NCBI GenBank assembly: GCA_025465355.1
Contig: JAODNN010000089.1
Location: 1 to 64,000, forward strand
Reading direction: 5' to 3'
DNA length: 64,000 nucleotides
Origin: Blastococcus sp.
GTDB taxonomy: Bacteria; Actinomycetota; Actinomycetes; Mycobacteriales; Geodermatophilaceae
Part shown: positions 16,999 to 25,356 of the stretch, piece after piece
How the letters are laid out: each line of letters starts with the position of its first letter
Numbering within the stretch: the stretch's first letter is position 1
Position numbers and translations under genes: made by a program
The notes under the pieces: generated by a model
Told to the model about the DNA's origin: nothing
Databases searched by the model: none
Seen by the model: only the letters and a program-made list of their open reading frames with translations

Positions 16999-19079
16999 GC
17001 GCGGACACCGCGGACACCGCGGACACCGCGGACACCGGGGCGGCCTTCTTCCCGCACCTGTTCTCGCCGCTGCGGCTACGCGGCGTCGAGGTGCGCAACA
17101 GGTTCGTCTTCCAGCCGCACTTCAACGCACTGGGCGACGTGCAGGGCATGCCCACGGATGCGCTCACGGCGTATCACGAGGAGCGCGCCTGGGGCGGTGC
17201 GGGGCTGATCGTCGACGGCTCGATGGCGACCATGCCCGAGGGGCAGATGTCGCGGAAGTACCTCGCCGCGTGGGATCCGCGGTCGATCGAGCTCAACCGG
17301 CGCACGACCGACGCCGTCCACGCGCACGGGGCGACGATCTTCGCCCAGCTCAATCACGGCGGTCACACGTCGCTCGAGCACCCGCCGCCGGTGCTCTGGG
17401 CACCGACCCAGATGCCCGAGCCGTCCAGCGTGCACACCGCGAAGGCGATGGACGAGAACGACATGGCCAGGGCGGTGGAGGGCTTCGCGGCCTCGACGCG
17501 CAATCTCGTCGAGGCCGGCTACGACGGGGTCGAGATCAAGATCGCCCACGATGGGCTGCTGCGCAGCTTCGCGTCCCCGTTCTTCAACCGGCGCACGGAT
17601 GCCTACGGCGGCTCCTTCGAGAACCGCATGCGGTTCCCCCTCGAGTGCGTGGCGGCGGTTCGCTCGGAGTTGCGCGAGCACATGCCTCTGGGGATCCGGA
17701 TCTGCCTCCACGAGTACACGCCGTTCGGCTACGAGCTCGACTACGGATTGCGCATGGCCGAGCACCTCGAGGCGAGTGGGTACGTCGACTACTTCAACTG
17801 CGACGCCGGATCCTTCTCCAGCTTCTGGATGGAGATCCCGCCGGCCGCGGTCGCTCAGGGCTTCTTCCGGCCGCTCAACCAGGCGTTGAAGGCTCAGTCC
17901 GACCTGCCGGTCGTCGCCTTCGGCCGCATCAAGGACGCCGACCTGGCCGAGCACATGGTCGCCAGCGGGGAGGCCGACCTCATCGGGATGGCCCGTCAGC
18001 TCATCGCCGACCCGGAGACGCCGCGCAAGCTGCGCGAGGGCCGTGCCGCGGAGGTGCGTGCGTGCATCGGCTGCAACGACGGCTGTCTGCACTCCGTCGC
18101 GCAGGAGAAGCCGATCCGCTGCGTGCAGAACCCTGCCGCGGGTCAGGAGCGGCTCTTCAGCGAGCGTCTGCTCGTCCGGGCGTCCGAGCCGCGGTCCGTC
18201 GTCGTCATCGGGGGTGGTCCGGCGGGGCTCAAGGTCGCCGAGATCGCCGCGCGACGCGGCCACCGCGTGTCGGTGTTCGAACGCGCGGAGCACCTCGGCG
18301 GTCAGGTGCGGCTGGCAGCCCGACAGCCGCATCACGAAGAGTTCGCTGAGGTCACCCACTTCCTCGAGGCTGCGGTCCGGCGGCTGGGGGTCGAGGTCTG
18401 GACGGGTGTCGACGCGGACGCCGAGTCCGTCCTCGATCTCGATCCCGATGTCGTCATCGTGGCCACGGGCTCGCAGCCCAACCTGCCGTCGACCCATCGG
18501 CAGTCATCCACCGACCCCGACGCCGGAACGATCGCGCGCCGGCTCGGGCTCACGATCGGTCTCGATGTCGAGGGTCTGGACCTCGACATCGTGATGTCGA
18601 CGGACGAGGTGCTCAGCGGCGTCACGGTTCCCGGACACCACGTCGTGGTCGCCGACGGGCAGGGCCACTGGGAGGCGGCAGGGACCGCCGAGTTCCTGGC
18701 CGACGCCGGGCACCACGTCACTGTCGTGACGCCGCGGCCGTCGATCGGCAGCGAGCTCGAGGGCACCAACCACGCGATGTTCATGCAGCGCGTGGGTGTC
18801 AAGGGCATCGAGATGAAGCCCCTCACGCACCTGCGGCGGGTCGAGCCCGGACGGGTCCTGCTCGTCGACGCCGTGACCGGCAACGAGTCGTGGCTGCGCA
18901 CCGACGCCGTCGTGCCGGTCTACTGGCGGCGCTCGCGTGACGACGTCTATCACCGCCTCCGGCAGATCGTCACCGAGACCGGTCGCGATGTGCGGGTCGA
19001 GCGGGTTGGCGACGCGGCCGCCGCACGGGTCGTGCAGAGCATCCTGCTCGAGGCCTTCCAGCTGGCGTCGGAGCTGTAG
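16995..19079 (+). CDS. Iron-sulfur flavoprotein of the trimethylamine dehydrogenase/2,4-dienoyl-CoA reductase family
   Basis: A 694-residue protein with three parts. An old-yellow-enzyme-like FMN TIM barrel covers about residues 15-345. A 4Fe-4S cluster motif (CIGCNDGCL with a further cysteine in RCVQNP) lies near 355-380. FAD/ADP-binding domains begin at VVVIGGGPAGLK near residue 395. Dienoyl-CoA reductases and dimethylamine, trimethylamine and histamine dehydrogenases share this plan. EtfB and EtfA genes follow directly, and trimethylamine dehydrogenases hand electrons to ETF, so a dehydrogenase feeding ETF is the better reading. The N-terminus contains a short repeated Asp-Thr-Ala stretch. 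The substrate is unknown. Confidence 0.85.
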   Translation: MSADTADTADTADTGAAFFPHLFSPLRLRGVEVRNRFVFQPHFNALGDVQGMPTDALTAYHEERAWGGAGLIVDGSMATMPEGQMSRKYLAAWDPRSIELNRRTTDAVHAHGATIFAQLNHGGHTSLEHPPPVLWAPTQMPEPSSVHTAKAMDENDMARAVEGFAASTRNLVEAGYDGVEIKIAHDGLLRSFASPFFNRRTDAYGGSFENRMRFPLECVAAVRSELREHMPLGIRICLHEYTPFGYELDYGLRMAEHLEASGYVDYFNCDAGSFSSFWMEIPPAAVAQGFFRPLNQALKAQSDLPVVAFGRIKDADLAEHMVASGEADLIGMARQLIADPETPRKLREGRAAEVRACIGCNDGCLHSVAQEKPIRCVQNPAAGQERLFSERLLVRASEPRSVVVIGGGPAGLKVAEIAARRGHRVSVFERAEHLGGQVRLAARQPHHEEFAEVTHFLEAAVRRLGVEVWTGVDADAESVLDLDPDVVIVATGSQPNLPSTHRQSSTDPDAGTIARRLGLTIGLDVEGLDLDIVMSTDEVLSGVTVPGHHVVVADGQGHWEAAGTAEFLADAGHHVTVVTPRPSIGSELEGTNHAMFMQRVGVKGIEMKPLTHLRRVEPGRVLLVDAVTGNESWLRTDAVVPVYWRRSRDDVYHRLRQIVTETGRDVRVERVGDAAAARVVQSILLEAFQLASEL
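17001..17036 (+). repeat. Four tandem copies of a 9-bp unit in the flavoprotein N-terminus
   Basis: The unit GCGGACACC repeats four times with no mismatch, coding for repeated Ala-Asp-Thr at residues 3-14 of the flavoprotein. It lies before the barrel begins and is probably a slippage-prone, disordered extension without catalytic role. Confidence 0.9.
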
Positions 19080-19085
19080 ACGGTC

Positions 19086-19859
19086 ATGCGGATCGTCGTC
19101 TGCGTGAAGCCCGTTCCGCTCACGGTTGAGCTCGACCGGACGACGGCACGCGTCGACCGCACGGGGCCGGTGGGTCTCGCGGCCGTCGACGAGCACGCGA
19201 TCGAGACCGCTCTCCGCATCCGTGACAGCAGCGAGGGAGCGGAGGTCATCCTGCTCGCGCTCACCGCGGCCACCGCCTTCGACTCCCTCCGTCCGGGCCT
19301 GGCGATTGGCGCCGACCGTGCCGTCGTGATCGCCGGTCCGGAGTTCGAGGGCTCCGACCTGCTCGGAACGAGTCTCGCGCTGGCCGAGGCGGCGCGTGCC
19401 CTCGCGCCGGACCTCCTCGTCTTCGGGGCGTCGAGCTCGGACGGCAACGGCGCGATGCTCTGGGCAGCGGTCGCCGCCCGGCTGGATCTTCCGGTCGTCT
19501 CCCGTGCCATCAGTGCGGAGGTCGCACGCGGTCGGGTCACCGCGACGCGCCAGATGGAATTCGGGCTCGACGTCGTCGAGGCCGACCTGCCGGCCGTCCT
19601 GGCCATTTCCGGTGAGATCGCCGCGCCGCGCTATCCGTCGTTCAGAGACGTCATCGGGGCGAAGAAGAAGACCGTCGAGGTGCTCGGACTCGGCAGCGGT
19701 ATCGACGTCCCGGCGGAGCGCGTCGGCGCCGCGGGCTCACGCACCACCGTCCTCGGCATCCGCGAGACATCGCCGCGGGGCACCCGGACCATCATCCGCG
19801 ATGAGGGCGACGCCCACGTTCAGCTCGCCGCCTTCCTGCGTGAGAGGCGCCTGCTGTGA
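19086..19859 (+). CDS. etfB: Electron transfer flavoprotein subunit beta
   Basis: A 257-residue EtfB/FixA-like protein that begins MRIVVCVKPVP, the usual family opening, followed by AVDEHAIETALRIRD and an adenine-nucleotide loop region VFGASSSDGNGAM near residue 118. It begins 6 nt after the flavoprotein stop and overlaps EtfA by 4 nt (GTGA). ETF carries electrons from flavin dehydrogenases to the respiratory chain. Its position suggests a dedicated acceptor for the upstream iron-sulfur flavoprotein or for the downstream GMC enzyme. Confidence 0.93.
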   Translation: MRIVVCVKPVPLTVELDRTTARVDRTGPVGLAAVDEHAIETALRIRDSSEGAEVILLALTAATAFDSLRPGLAIGADRAVVIAGPEFEGSDLLGTSLALAEAARALAPDLLVFGASSSDGNGAMLWAAVAARLDLPVVSRAISAEVARGRVTATRQMEFGLDVVEADLPAVLAISGEIAAPRYPSFRDVIGAKKKTVEVLGLGSGIDVPAERVGAAGSRTTVLGIRETSPRGTRTIIRDEGDAHVQLAAFLRERRLL

Positions 19860-20830
19860 CCGGTCGTGCACTCGTGATCGTCGATCACCAGGCCGGCGTC
19901 GTCGGCCAGGGCCAGCTCGGCCTCGTCGCCCAGGCGCGCGCCGTCCGCGAGACGGTCGAGGCGCTGCTGTTCGGAGCGCCCTCCGCGGAGGCCGTGGAGC
20001 TGCTCGGCCGGTGCGGTGTGTCGACGGTGCACCTGGCGTCGTCCGAGGCGCTGAACGTCCCCGTCGCTCAACCGCGGGTCGAGGTCCTGATCGATCTGCT
20101 GCGGCGGGAGGAGTTCGACGTCGTGCTCCTCGAGAACTCCTCTCTCGTCGCGGATGTCGCTGCCGCGGCTGCCGTCCGTCTCGACGCCGGTGTCAACTGG
20201 GACCTCGCGGCCCTCGAGATGCGCGACGGCTCCCTCGTCGGCACCCGGATGGCTGTCCAGGACACGGTGGTCGTCGAGGTGGGCTGGTCGGGCCTCCCGG
20301 CGCTGGCCGTGTTCCGGGCCGGTCAGCTGGGGCCCGTACCGCCGGCGGAACCGCTCGTGCCCACGACCCGGGACGTCGACGTGGAACTCAGCCCTTCGGC
20401 GTCCGCAGTGCGCGTGATCCGCGGGGCCGACTCCGCCCTGGCGATGACGGGTCTGGACACCGCCGACATCATCGTCTCCGGAGGCCGCGGCCTCGGGGGC
20501 CCGGAGAACATCGCCCTCCTCGAGGATCTGGCGGACGTCCTCGGGGGAGTCGTCGGCGTGAGCATGCCGGTGGTCGACAAGGGGTGGTATCCCTACTCCC
20601 ACCAGGTCGGTCAGACCGGCCGGACCGTCCGGCCCAAGCTCTACATCGCCTGCGGAATCTCCGGTGCGATGCAACACCGGGTGGGCATGTCGAGGTCGGG
20701 CACGATCGTCGCGATCAACACCGACCCTCGAGCACCGGTCTTCGGTTTCTGCGACTTCGGAGTCGTCGGCGATCTCACCGAGGTCGTGCCCCGCCTCGCC
20801 GCCCTCCTCCGGGCCGACGTTCGGGCATGA
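19856..20830 (+). CDS. etfA: Electron transfer flavoprotein subunit alpha
   Basis: A 324-residue EtfA. The C-terminal FAD-binding domain is clear: SGGRGLGGPENI near residue 204, GQTGRTVRPKLYIACGISGA near 247-266 and VAINTDPRAPVFG near 282. GTG start 19856 overlaps the EtfB stop. It should dimerise with EtfB and hold the single FAD. It ends with an ATGA overlap onto a 13-codon reading frame before the next gene. Confidence 0.95.
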   Translation: MTGRALVIVDHQAGVVGQGQLGLVAQARAVRETVEALLFGAPSAEAVELLGRCGVSTVHLASSEALNVPVAQPRVEVLIDLLRREEFDVVLLENSSLVADVAAAAAVRLDAGVNWDLAALEMRDGSLVGTRMAVQDTVVVEVGWSGLPALAVFRAGQLGPVPPAEPLVPTTRDVDVELSPSASAVRVIRGADSALAMTGLDTADIIVSGGRGLGGPENIALLEDLADVLGGVVGVSMPVVDKGWYPYSHQVGQTGRTVRPKLYIACGISGAMQHRVGMSRSGTIVAINTDPRAPVFGFCDFGVVGDLTEVVPRLAALLRADVRA

Positions 20831-20868
20831 CGATCCACGACGCTCTGCTGCCCGACAACGGCGCCTGA
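20827..20868 (+). CDS. Possible 13-residue translated leader peptide
   Basis: An ATG overlaps the EtfA stop (ATGA) and opens a 13-codon frame (MTIHDALLPDNGA) that ends 10 nt before the ATG of the Gfo/Idh gene. The operon's real genes use the same ATGA overlap, so ribosomes could re-initiate here and pass on to the next gene, whose Shine-Dalgarno GAGAGGAAG straddles the stop. It could equally be a chance frame. Confidence 0.3.
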   Translation: MTIHDALLPDNGA

Positions 20869-20878
20869 GAGGAAGTAC

Positions 20879-22012
20879 ATGGACCGCATACGTTCCGGGA
20901 TCATCGGCACGGGCTTCATCGGTGGTGTGCACGCCGCCGCGGTCCGCGCCGCCGGCGGGGTCGTCCAAGCCGTCGCGTCCACCACCCCGGAGAAGGCCCA
21001 GGACGCTGCGGCGGCCTGGCACGGCGAACACGCCGCCGCCTCCGGACTCGAGCTGATCGAGAGGGACGACGTCGACGTCGTCCACATCTGCACGCCCAAC
21101 TCCACCCATGCCGAGCTCGCGCATGCCGCCATCGCCGCCGGCAAGGCCGTTGTCTGCGAGAAGCCGTTGGCCGTCGACCCCGCGAGCGCGTCCGGACTCG
21201 TCGAGGCGGCAGCGGCGGCCGGCGTGGTCAACGCCCTGCCGTTCGTGTACCGGTTCTACCCGACCGTGCGGGAGGCGCGGGATCGGATCGCCCGCGACGA
21301 AGCGGGGCCGCTGTGGCTGCTGCACGGCTCGTACCTGCAGGACTGGCTCGCCGGCCGGGATGCGTCCAACTGGCGGGTCGACCCTGCCCTCGGCGGAGCC
21401 TCCCGAGCGTTCGGCGACATCGGGATCCACTGGTGTGACCTCATGGAGTTCGTCACCGGGCACCGGATCACGCGGTTGACGGCGCGCTGGGCCAACGCCC
21501 TGGCAGAACGCCCCGCACCTCCCGACGGCACGAACGGCTCGACCGGCGCCCGCGTCCCGGTGGCAACCGAGGACGGCGCAGTCGTGGCCTTCGAGACCGA
21601 CCGCGGCGCAACGGGATCGGTGGTGGTCAGCCAGGTGTCCCTCGGCCGGAAGAACCGACTGTGGTTCTCCTTCGACGGACTGGACGCCGCGTACGTCTTC
21701 GACCAGGAGCTCCCGGACAGCCTCTGGGTCGGCGGCCTGCGCGAGAGCCACGTGGTGCCACGGGATCCGGACACCCTGTCGTCTCCGGCCGGTCGGTACG
21801 CCCGATTGCCTGCGGGCCACCCGCAGGGCTATCAGGACTCCTTCACCGCCTTCGTCGCGGACGTCTACGCCGCGGTGTCCGGCGACAAGCCCGACGGGCT
21901 GCCGGATTTTGCTGACGGCCTGCGCGCGGCCCGGATCACGGCCGCGGTCGTGGAGTCGGCCCGCAGCGGGGACTGGGTGCAGGTCGCCACTGACGCCGCG
22001 ACGACCGCATGA
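20879..22012 (+). CDS. Gfo/Idh/MocA-family sugar oxidoreductase
   Basis: A 377-residue NAD(P)-dependent dehydrogenase. The Rossmann loop GIIGTGFIGGVH lies at the N-terminus and the catalytic lysine in VCEKPLAVDP near residue 99; the C-terminal alpha/beta domain has DIGIHWCDLMEF with the usual histidine near residue 184. The family oxidises or reduces a sugar or cyclitol hydroxyl, often at C3. It overlaps the following small-subunit gene by 4 nt. In 3-keto-glycoside pathways such enzymes work beside a GMC dehydrogenase and a TIM-barrel isomerase, both of which follow here. Confidence 0.92.
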   Translation: MDRIRSGIIGTGFIGGVHAAAVRAAGGVVQAVASTTPEKAQDAAAAWHGEHAAASGLELIERDDVDVVHICTPNSTHAELAHAAIAAGKAVVCEKPLAVDPASASGLVEAAAAAGVVNALPFVYRFYPTVREARDRIARDEAGPLWLLHGSYLQDWLAGRDASNWRVDPALGGASRAFGDIGIHWCDLMEFVTGHRITRLTARWANALAERPAPPDGTNGSTGARVPVATEDGAVVAFETDRGATGSVVVSQVSLGRKNRLWFSFDGLDAAYVFDQELPDSLWVGGLRESHVVPRDPDTLSSPAGRYARLPAGHPQGYQDSFTAFVADVYAAVSGDKPDGLPDFADGLRAARITAAVVESARSGDWVQVATDAATTA

Positions 22013-22668
22013 GTACCTTCTTCGATCCTCACCAGCGAGCCACGATCGCCGCGGCGATGGCGAGGATCATCCCCACCACCGGCACCCCGGGCGCCACCGA
22101 GGCTGGGGCCATCGACTTCCTCGACGGATACCTGGGCGGGATCGACCGGATCTACGCCAAGCCCGACGGGAGCGGATTCGAGACGCTCAGTGGGCGGCGC
22201 GCCGACGCCTGGCGGCGACGGATCGACAGCCTTCGCACGACCTACGTCGAGGGCATCGTCGATCTCGATCAGCGAAGCCGGGAGGCGCACGGCGTGCCGT
22301 TCGTCGAACTCGACGAGCCACAGCAAGATGCCATGCTGGCGGCCATCGAACGTCCGGGCGAGGAGCAGAAGCTGAACACGGCGCAGGCCGTCATGGGCTT
22401 CGCCCCCGTCGAACCGGCATTGCAACAGGTCGGCGCGGAGATCTCGCTCAGCTTCTTCGCCCTGCTCGCGCTGCATACGCGGCAGGGGTTCTATGCCGAC
22501 CCGATCTACGGCGGCAACCGCGGTCAGGTGGGCTGGCAGACCATCGGATTCCCCGGCCCCAGCTCCCTCGCAGAGGTGCACACCGGCCGCTACACCGTCA
22601 TCGACTACTTCGCCGACGGCACCCACGAGCAGGAAATGGATATCAGCCGTGCCCGCGACCAAGCCTGA
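22009..22668 (+). CDS. Gluconate 2-dehydrogenase subunit 3-like small subunit
   Basis: A 219-residue protein that I assign to the gluconate_2-dh3 family, from its opening FDPHQRATIAAAMARIIPT, the DGYLGGIDRIY segment, the DQRSREAHG/FVELD region and the C-terminal YADPIYGGNRGQVGWQTIGFPGP. These small subunits pair with GMC flavoproteins in gluconate, glucoside-3- and sorbose dehydrogenases and help in folding or export. Many have a Tat signal; none is seen here, so a cytoplasmic complex is likely. The end overlaps the GMC start by 20 nt. Confidence 0.8.
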   Translation: MSTFFDPHQRATIAAAMARIIPTTGTPGATEAGAIDFLDGYLGGIDRIYAKPDGSGFETLSGRRADAWRRRIDSLRTTYVEGIVDLDQRSREAHGVPFVELDEPQQDAMLAAIERPGEEQKLNTAQAVMGFAPVEPALQQVGAEISLSFFALLALHTRQGFYADPIYGGNRGQVGWQTIGFPGPSSLAEVHTGRYTVIDYFADGTHEQEMDISRARDQA

Positions 22669-24289
22669 GCGCACTGACGTCTGCATCATCGGGGCCGGTG
22701 CGTCGGGGGCGGCCGCGGCAAAGGTACTGACCGAGCGCGGGTTCCGCGTCGTGGCGCTGGAGCGTGGCCCCTGGCGGACCAAAGAGACCTTCGGCGGCGA
22801 TGAACTGGCAAATGTCAACCGGTACAACCTGTGGCCGGACCCGTTGCTGAACCCGCGCACCTACCGGCAGTCGGCCGACGAGGACGCCGTCGTCGATCTC
22901 TTCTGCCCGGTTCCCCAGATGGTCGGCGGCGGCACCGTGCACTGGCAGGGCTGGCTTCCCCGATTCGCTCCCGAGGACTTCCGGCTGCACTCCGTCGTCG
23001 GCGATCTACCCGGCACCTCTCTCGTCGACTGGCCGATCAGCTATGACGACCTCGAGCCGTACTACACCCAGGTGGAATGGGCGTTCGGCGTCTCCGGTCT
23101 GGCCGGCGGGAATGCCTTCGAAGGCCCGCGCAGCAAGGGGTATCCCTGTCCGCCCCTGCCACTGTCGCGCTACGCGCAGAAGTTTCATCAGGGCGCCCGG
23201 AGGCTCGGCTGGAATGCCTTCCCCACCCCGCAGGCCGCGCTGTCGCAGCCGTACAACGGCCGGCCGGCCACCGTGATCAGCGCCTTCGCCCAGCAACACG
23301 GCGACCCGACCGGAACCCGATCCAGCGCACTGAACGTCTTCGTCCCCGATGCGCTGGCCACCGGTCGGTACGGCCTGCGGCCGGAGAGTTACGTCCGTGA
23401 GCTCGCGGTCGACGCCTCCGGCCGCATCACCGCGGCGGTGTACCAGAACGAAGCCGGGGAGACCTTCGAGCAGGAGGCCGATGTCTTCATCCTGGCCTGC
23501 GGGGCGGTGGAAAGCGCTCGGCTTCTGCTGCTCTCGACGTCCGCCCGGTTTCCGAACGGGCTGGCCAACGGAAGCGACATGGTCGGCCGCAACGTGACCT
23601 TCCACGAGTACAGCTCTGCCATCGGGCTGTTCGACGACCCCGTCCACGGGTGGGCCGGCGGCGGATATGTCAGCGCCAGTTCGATGCAGTTCTACAACCA
23701 CGACGATTCCCGTGGGTTCGCCAGTGGCGGCCACATCGCGTCTGCCGGGGTCGGGATCCCGCTGCCGATCAATTGGGGGCTGCCGGACCGGCCGCTGTGG
23801 GGACCAGACGCCAAGGCCATGGATGAACAGTTCTTCAACCACAGCATGGCCGTCTCCATCGTTGTGCACGACATGCCGCAGCATGACAACCGGGTCGAGC
23901 TGGACGAGGAGGTCGTCGACGCCTGGGATGTGCCGGTCGCGCGGATCACCCTCGCCACCCATGAGAATGACCTCGCGATGGGCAGGTTCCTGATCGACCG
24001 GGGTGCCGACATCCTGGCGGCGGCCGGGGCGAGGAAGACGTACAAGGTCTATCCGGAACGGGTCACCGGCAACTGCTCGCATCAGCACGGGACCGCCAGG
24101 ATGGGCGATGACCCGGAGGTGTCGGTGCTGAACAAGTGGTGCCGAGCCCACGAAGTGCGCAATCTCTTCGTCGTGGACGGTTCTCCCTTCCCGACGGGAA
24201 CCGGCGCCAACCCCACTCTGACGATCATGGCCAATGCGTGGCGAGTGGCGGAGTACATCGCCGACACGCACGGCCAGAAGGGAAACTGA
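22649..24289 (+). CDS. GMC-family FAD dehydrogenase (glucoside 3-dehydrogenase-like large subunit)
   Basis: A 546-residue GMC oxidoreductase. The FAD loop is VCIIGAGASGAAAAKV near residue 12; GGGTVHWQGWLPRF is the second flavin contact near residue 92; the C-terminal active site is NCSHQHGTARMG with the paired asparagine in TGANPTLT. Start GTG 22649 overlaps the small-subunit gene. Together they look like a glucoside 3-dehydrogenase or gluconate dehydrogenase pair that oxidises a sugar hydroxyl and passes electrons to a carrier, with ETF encoded upstream as a candidate. C3 oxidation of a glycoside is an inference from gene company. Confidence 0.88.
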   Translation: MPATKPERTDVCIIGAGASGAAAAKVLTERGFRVVALERGPWRTKETFGGDELANVNRYNLWPDPLLNPRTYRQSADEDAVVDLFCPVPQMVGGGTVHWQGWLPRFAPEDFRLHSVVGDLPGTSLVDWPISYDDLEPYYTQVEWAFGVSGLAGGNAFEGPRSKGYPCPPLPLSRYAQKFHQGARRLGWNAFPTPQAALSQPYNGRPATVISAFAQQHGDPTGTRSSALNVFVPDALATGRYGLRPESYVRELAVDASGRITAAVYQNEAGETFEQEADVFILACGAVESARLLLLSTSARFPNGLANGSDMVGRNVTFHEYSSAIGLFDDPVHGWAGGGYVSASSMQFYNHDDSRGFASGGHIASAGVGIPLPINWGLPDRPLWGPDAKAMDEQFFNHSMAVSIVVHDMPQHDNRVELDEEVVDAWDVPVARITLATHENDLAMGRFLIDRGADILAAAGARKTYKVYPERVTGNCSHQHGTARMGDDPEVSVLNKWCRAHEVRNLFVVDGSPFPTGTGANPTLTIMANAWRVAEYIADTHGQKGN

Positions 24290-24295
24290 ATTCCG

Positions 24296-25303
24296 ATGCC
24301 GCACCCGATCACGCTGTTCACCGGTCAGTGGGCCGATCTTCCTTTCGAGGAAGTCGCCCGGCTGGCCGCCGGCTGGGGATATGACGGACTCGAGATCGCG
24401 TGCTCCGGAGATCACCTCGACGTCACACGGGGCGCGACCGACGACGACTACATCGCCGACCGCCGGAAGATCCTCGACCGATATGGCCTGTCGGTGTTCG
24501 CGATCTCGGCGCACCTGCAGGGGCAGGCGGTCTGTGACGACCCCATCGACGAACGCCACCGCGGGATCCTGTCCAGCGGCGTATGGGGCGACGGCGACCC
24601 GGAGGGGGTTCGGCAGCGTGCGGCGGAGGCGGTCAAGAACGCCGCCAGAACGGCAGCCCGGCTCGGTGTCTCGACCGTGGTCGGGTTCACCGGGTCATCG
24701 ATCTGGAAGTACATCGCGATGTTCCCGCCCGCATCGGCCGAGATGATCGACGCCGGCTTCCGGGACTTCGCCGACCGGTGGAACCCGATCCTGGACGTCT
24801 TCGACGAGGTCGGCGTCCGGTTCGCCCACGAGGTTCACCCGTCCGAGATCGCCTACGACTACTACTCGACCCAGCGGGCCCTGGACGCGATCGGTCATCG
24901 CGAAGCGTTCGGCATCAACTGGGACCCCTCCCACATGGTGTGGCAGAACATCGACCCCACCGGCTTCATCTGGGACTTCCGGGACCGGATCTACCACGTC
25001 GACTGCAAGGACACGAAGGTCCGGCCCCGCGACGGTCGTCGCGGCGTCCTCGGCTCGCACCTGCCCTGGGCCGACCCTCGCAGAGCCTGGGACTTCGTAT
25101 CCACCGGTCGCGGGGACGTCGACTGGGAGGACTGCTTCCGGATGCTGACCACCATCGGCTATACCGGCCCCATCAGCATCGAATGGGAGGACGCCGGCAT
25201 GGACCGGCTGCACGGAGCGCCGGAAGCGCTGGCCTACATCCGTGCACAGCTGTTCGACCCACCGGCGGCGTCCTTCGACAGCGCCTTCTCCCATCAGGAC
25301 TGA
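24296..25303 (+). CDS. Xylose-isomerase-like TIM-barrel sugar isomerase/epimerase
   Basis: A 335-residue AP-endonuclease-2 family barrel. Metal ligands expected for this fold are seen: a glutamate or histidine in [14 protein letters not shown] near residue 178, [10 protein letters not shown] near residue 205, HVDCKDTK near residue 237 and the last glutamate in [10 protein letters not shown] near residue 298. Relatives include sugar 2-epimerases and the lyase-like subunits used on 3-keto glycosides (for example levoglucosan and C-glycoside pathways). It starts 6 nt after the GMC stop, with AGAAGGGA upstream, and is the last gene of the catabolic run. Confidence 0.88.
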   Translation: MPHPITLFTGQWADLPFEEVARLAAGWGYDGLEIACSGDHLDVTRGATDDDYIADRRKILDRYGLSVFAISAHLQGQAVCDDPIDERHRGILSSGVWGDGDPEGVRQRAAEAVKNAARTAARLGVSTVVGFTGSSIWKYIAMFPPASAEMIDAGFRDFADRWNPILDVFDEVGVRFAHEVHPSEIAYDYYSTQRALDAIGHREAFGINWDPSHMVWQNIDPTGFIWDFRDRIYHVDCKDTKVRPRDGRRGVLGSHLPWADPRRAWDFVSTGRGDVDWEDCFRMLTTIGYTGPISIEWEDAGMDRLHGAPEALAYIRAQLFDPPAASFDSAFSHQD

Positions 25304-25356
25304 GGGTCCGGGGTCACGCCGACGCCGTGGTCGATCGCGCCTCGGATCGCCTGGCG

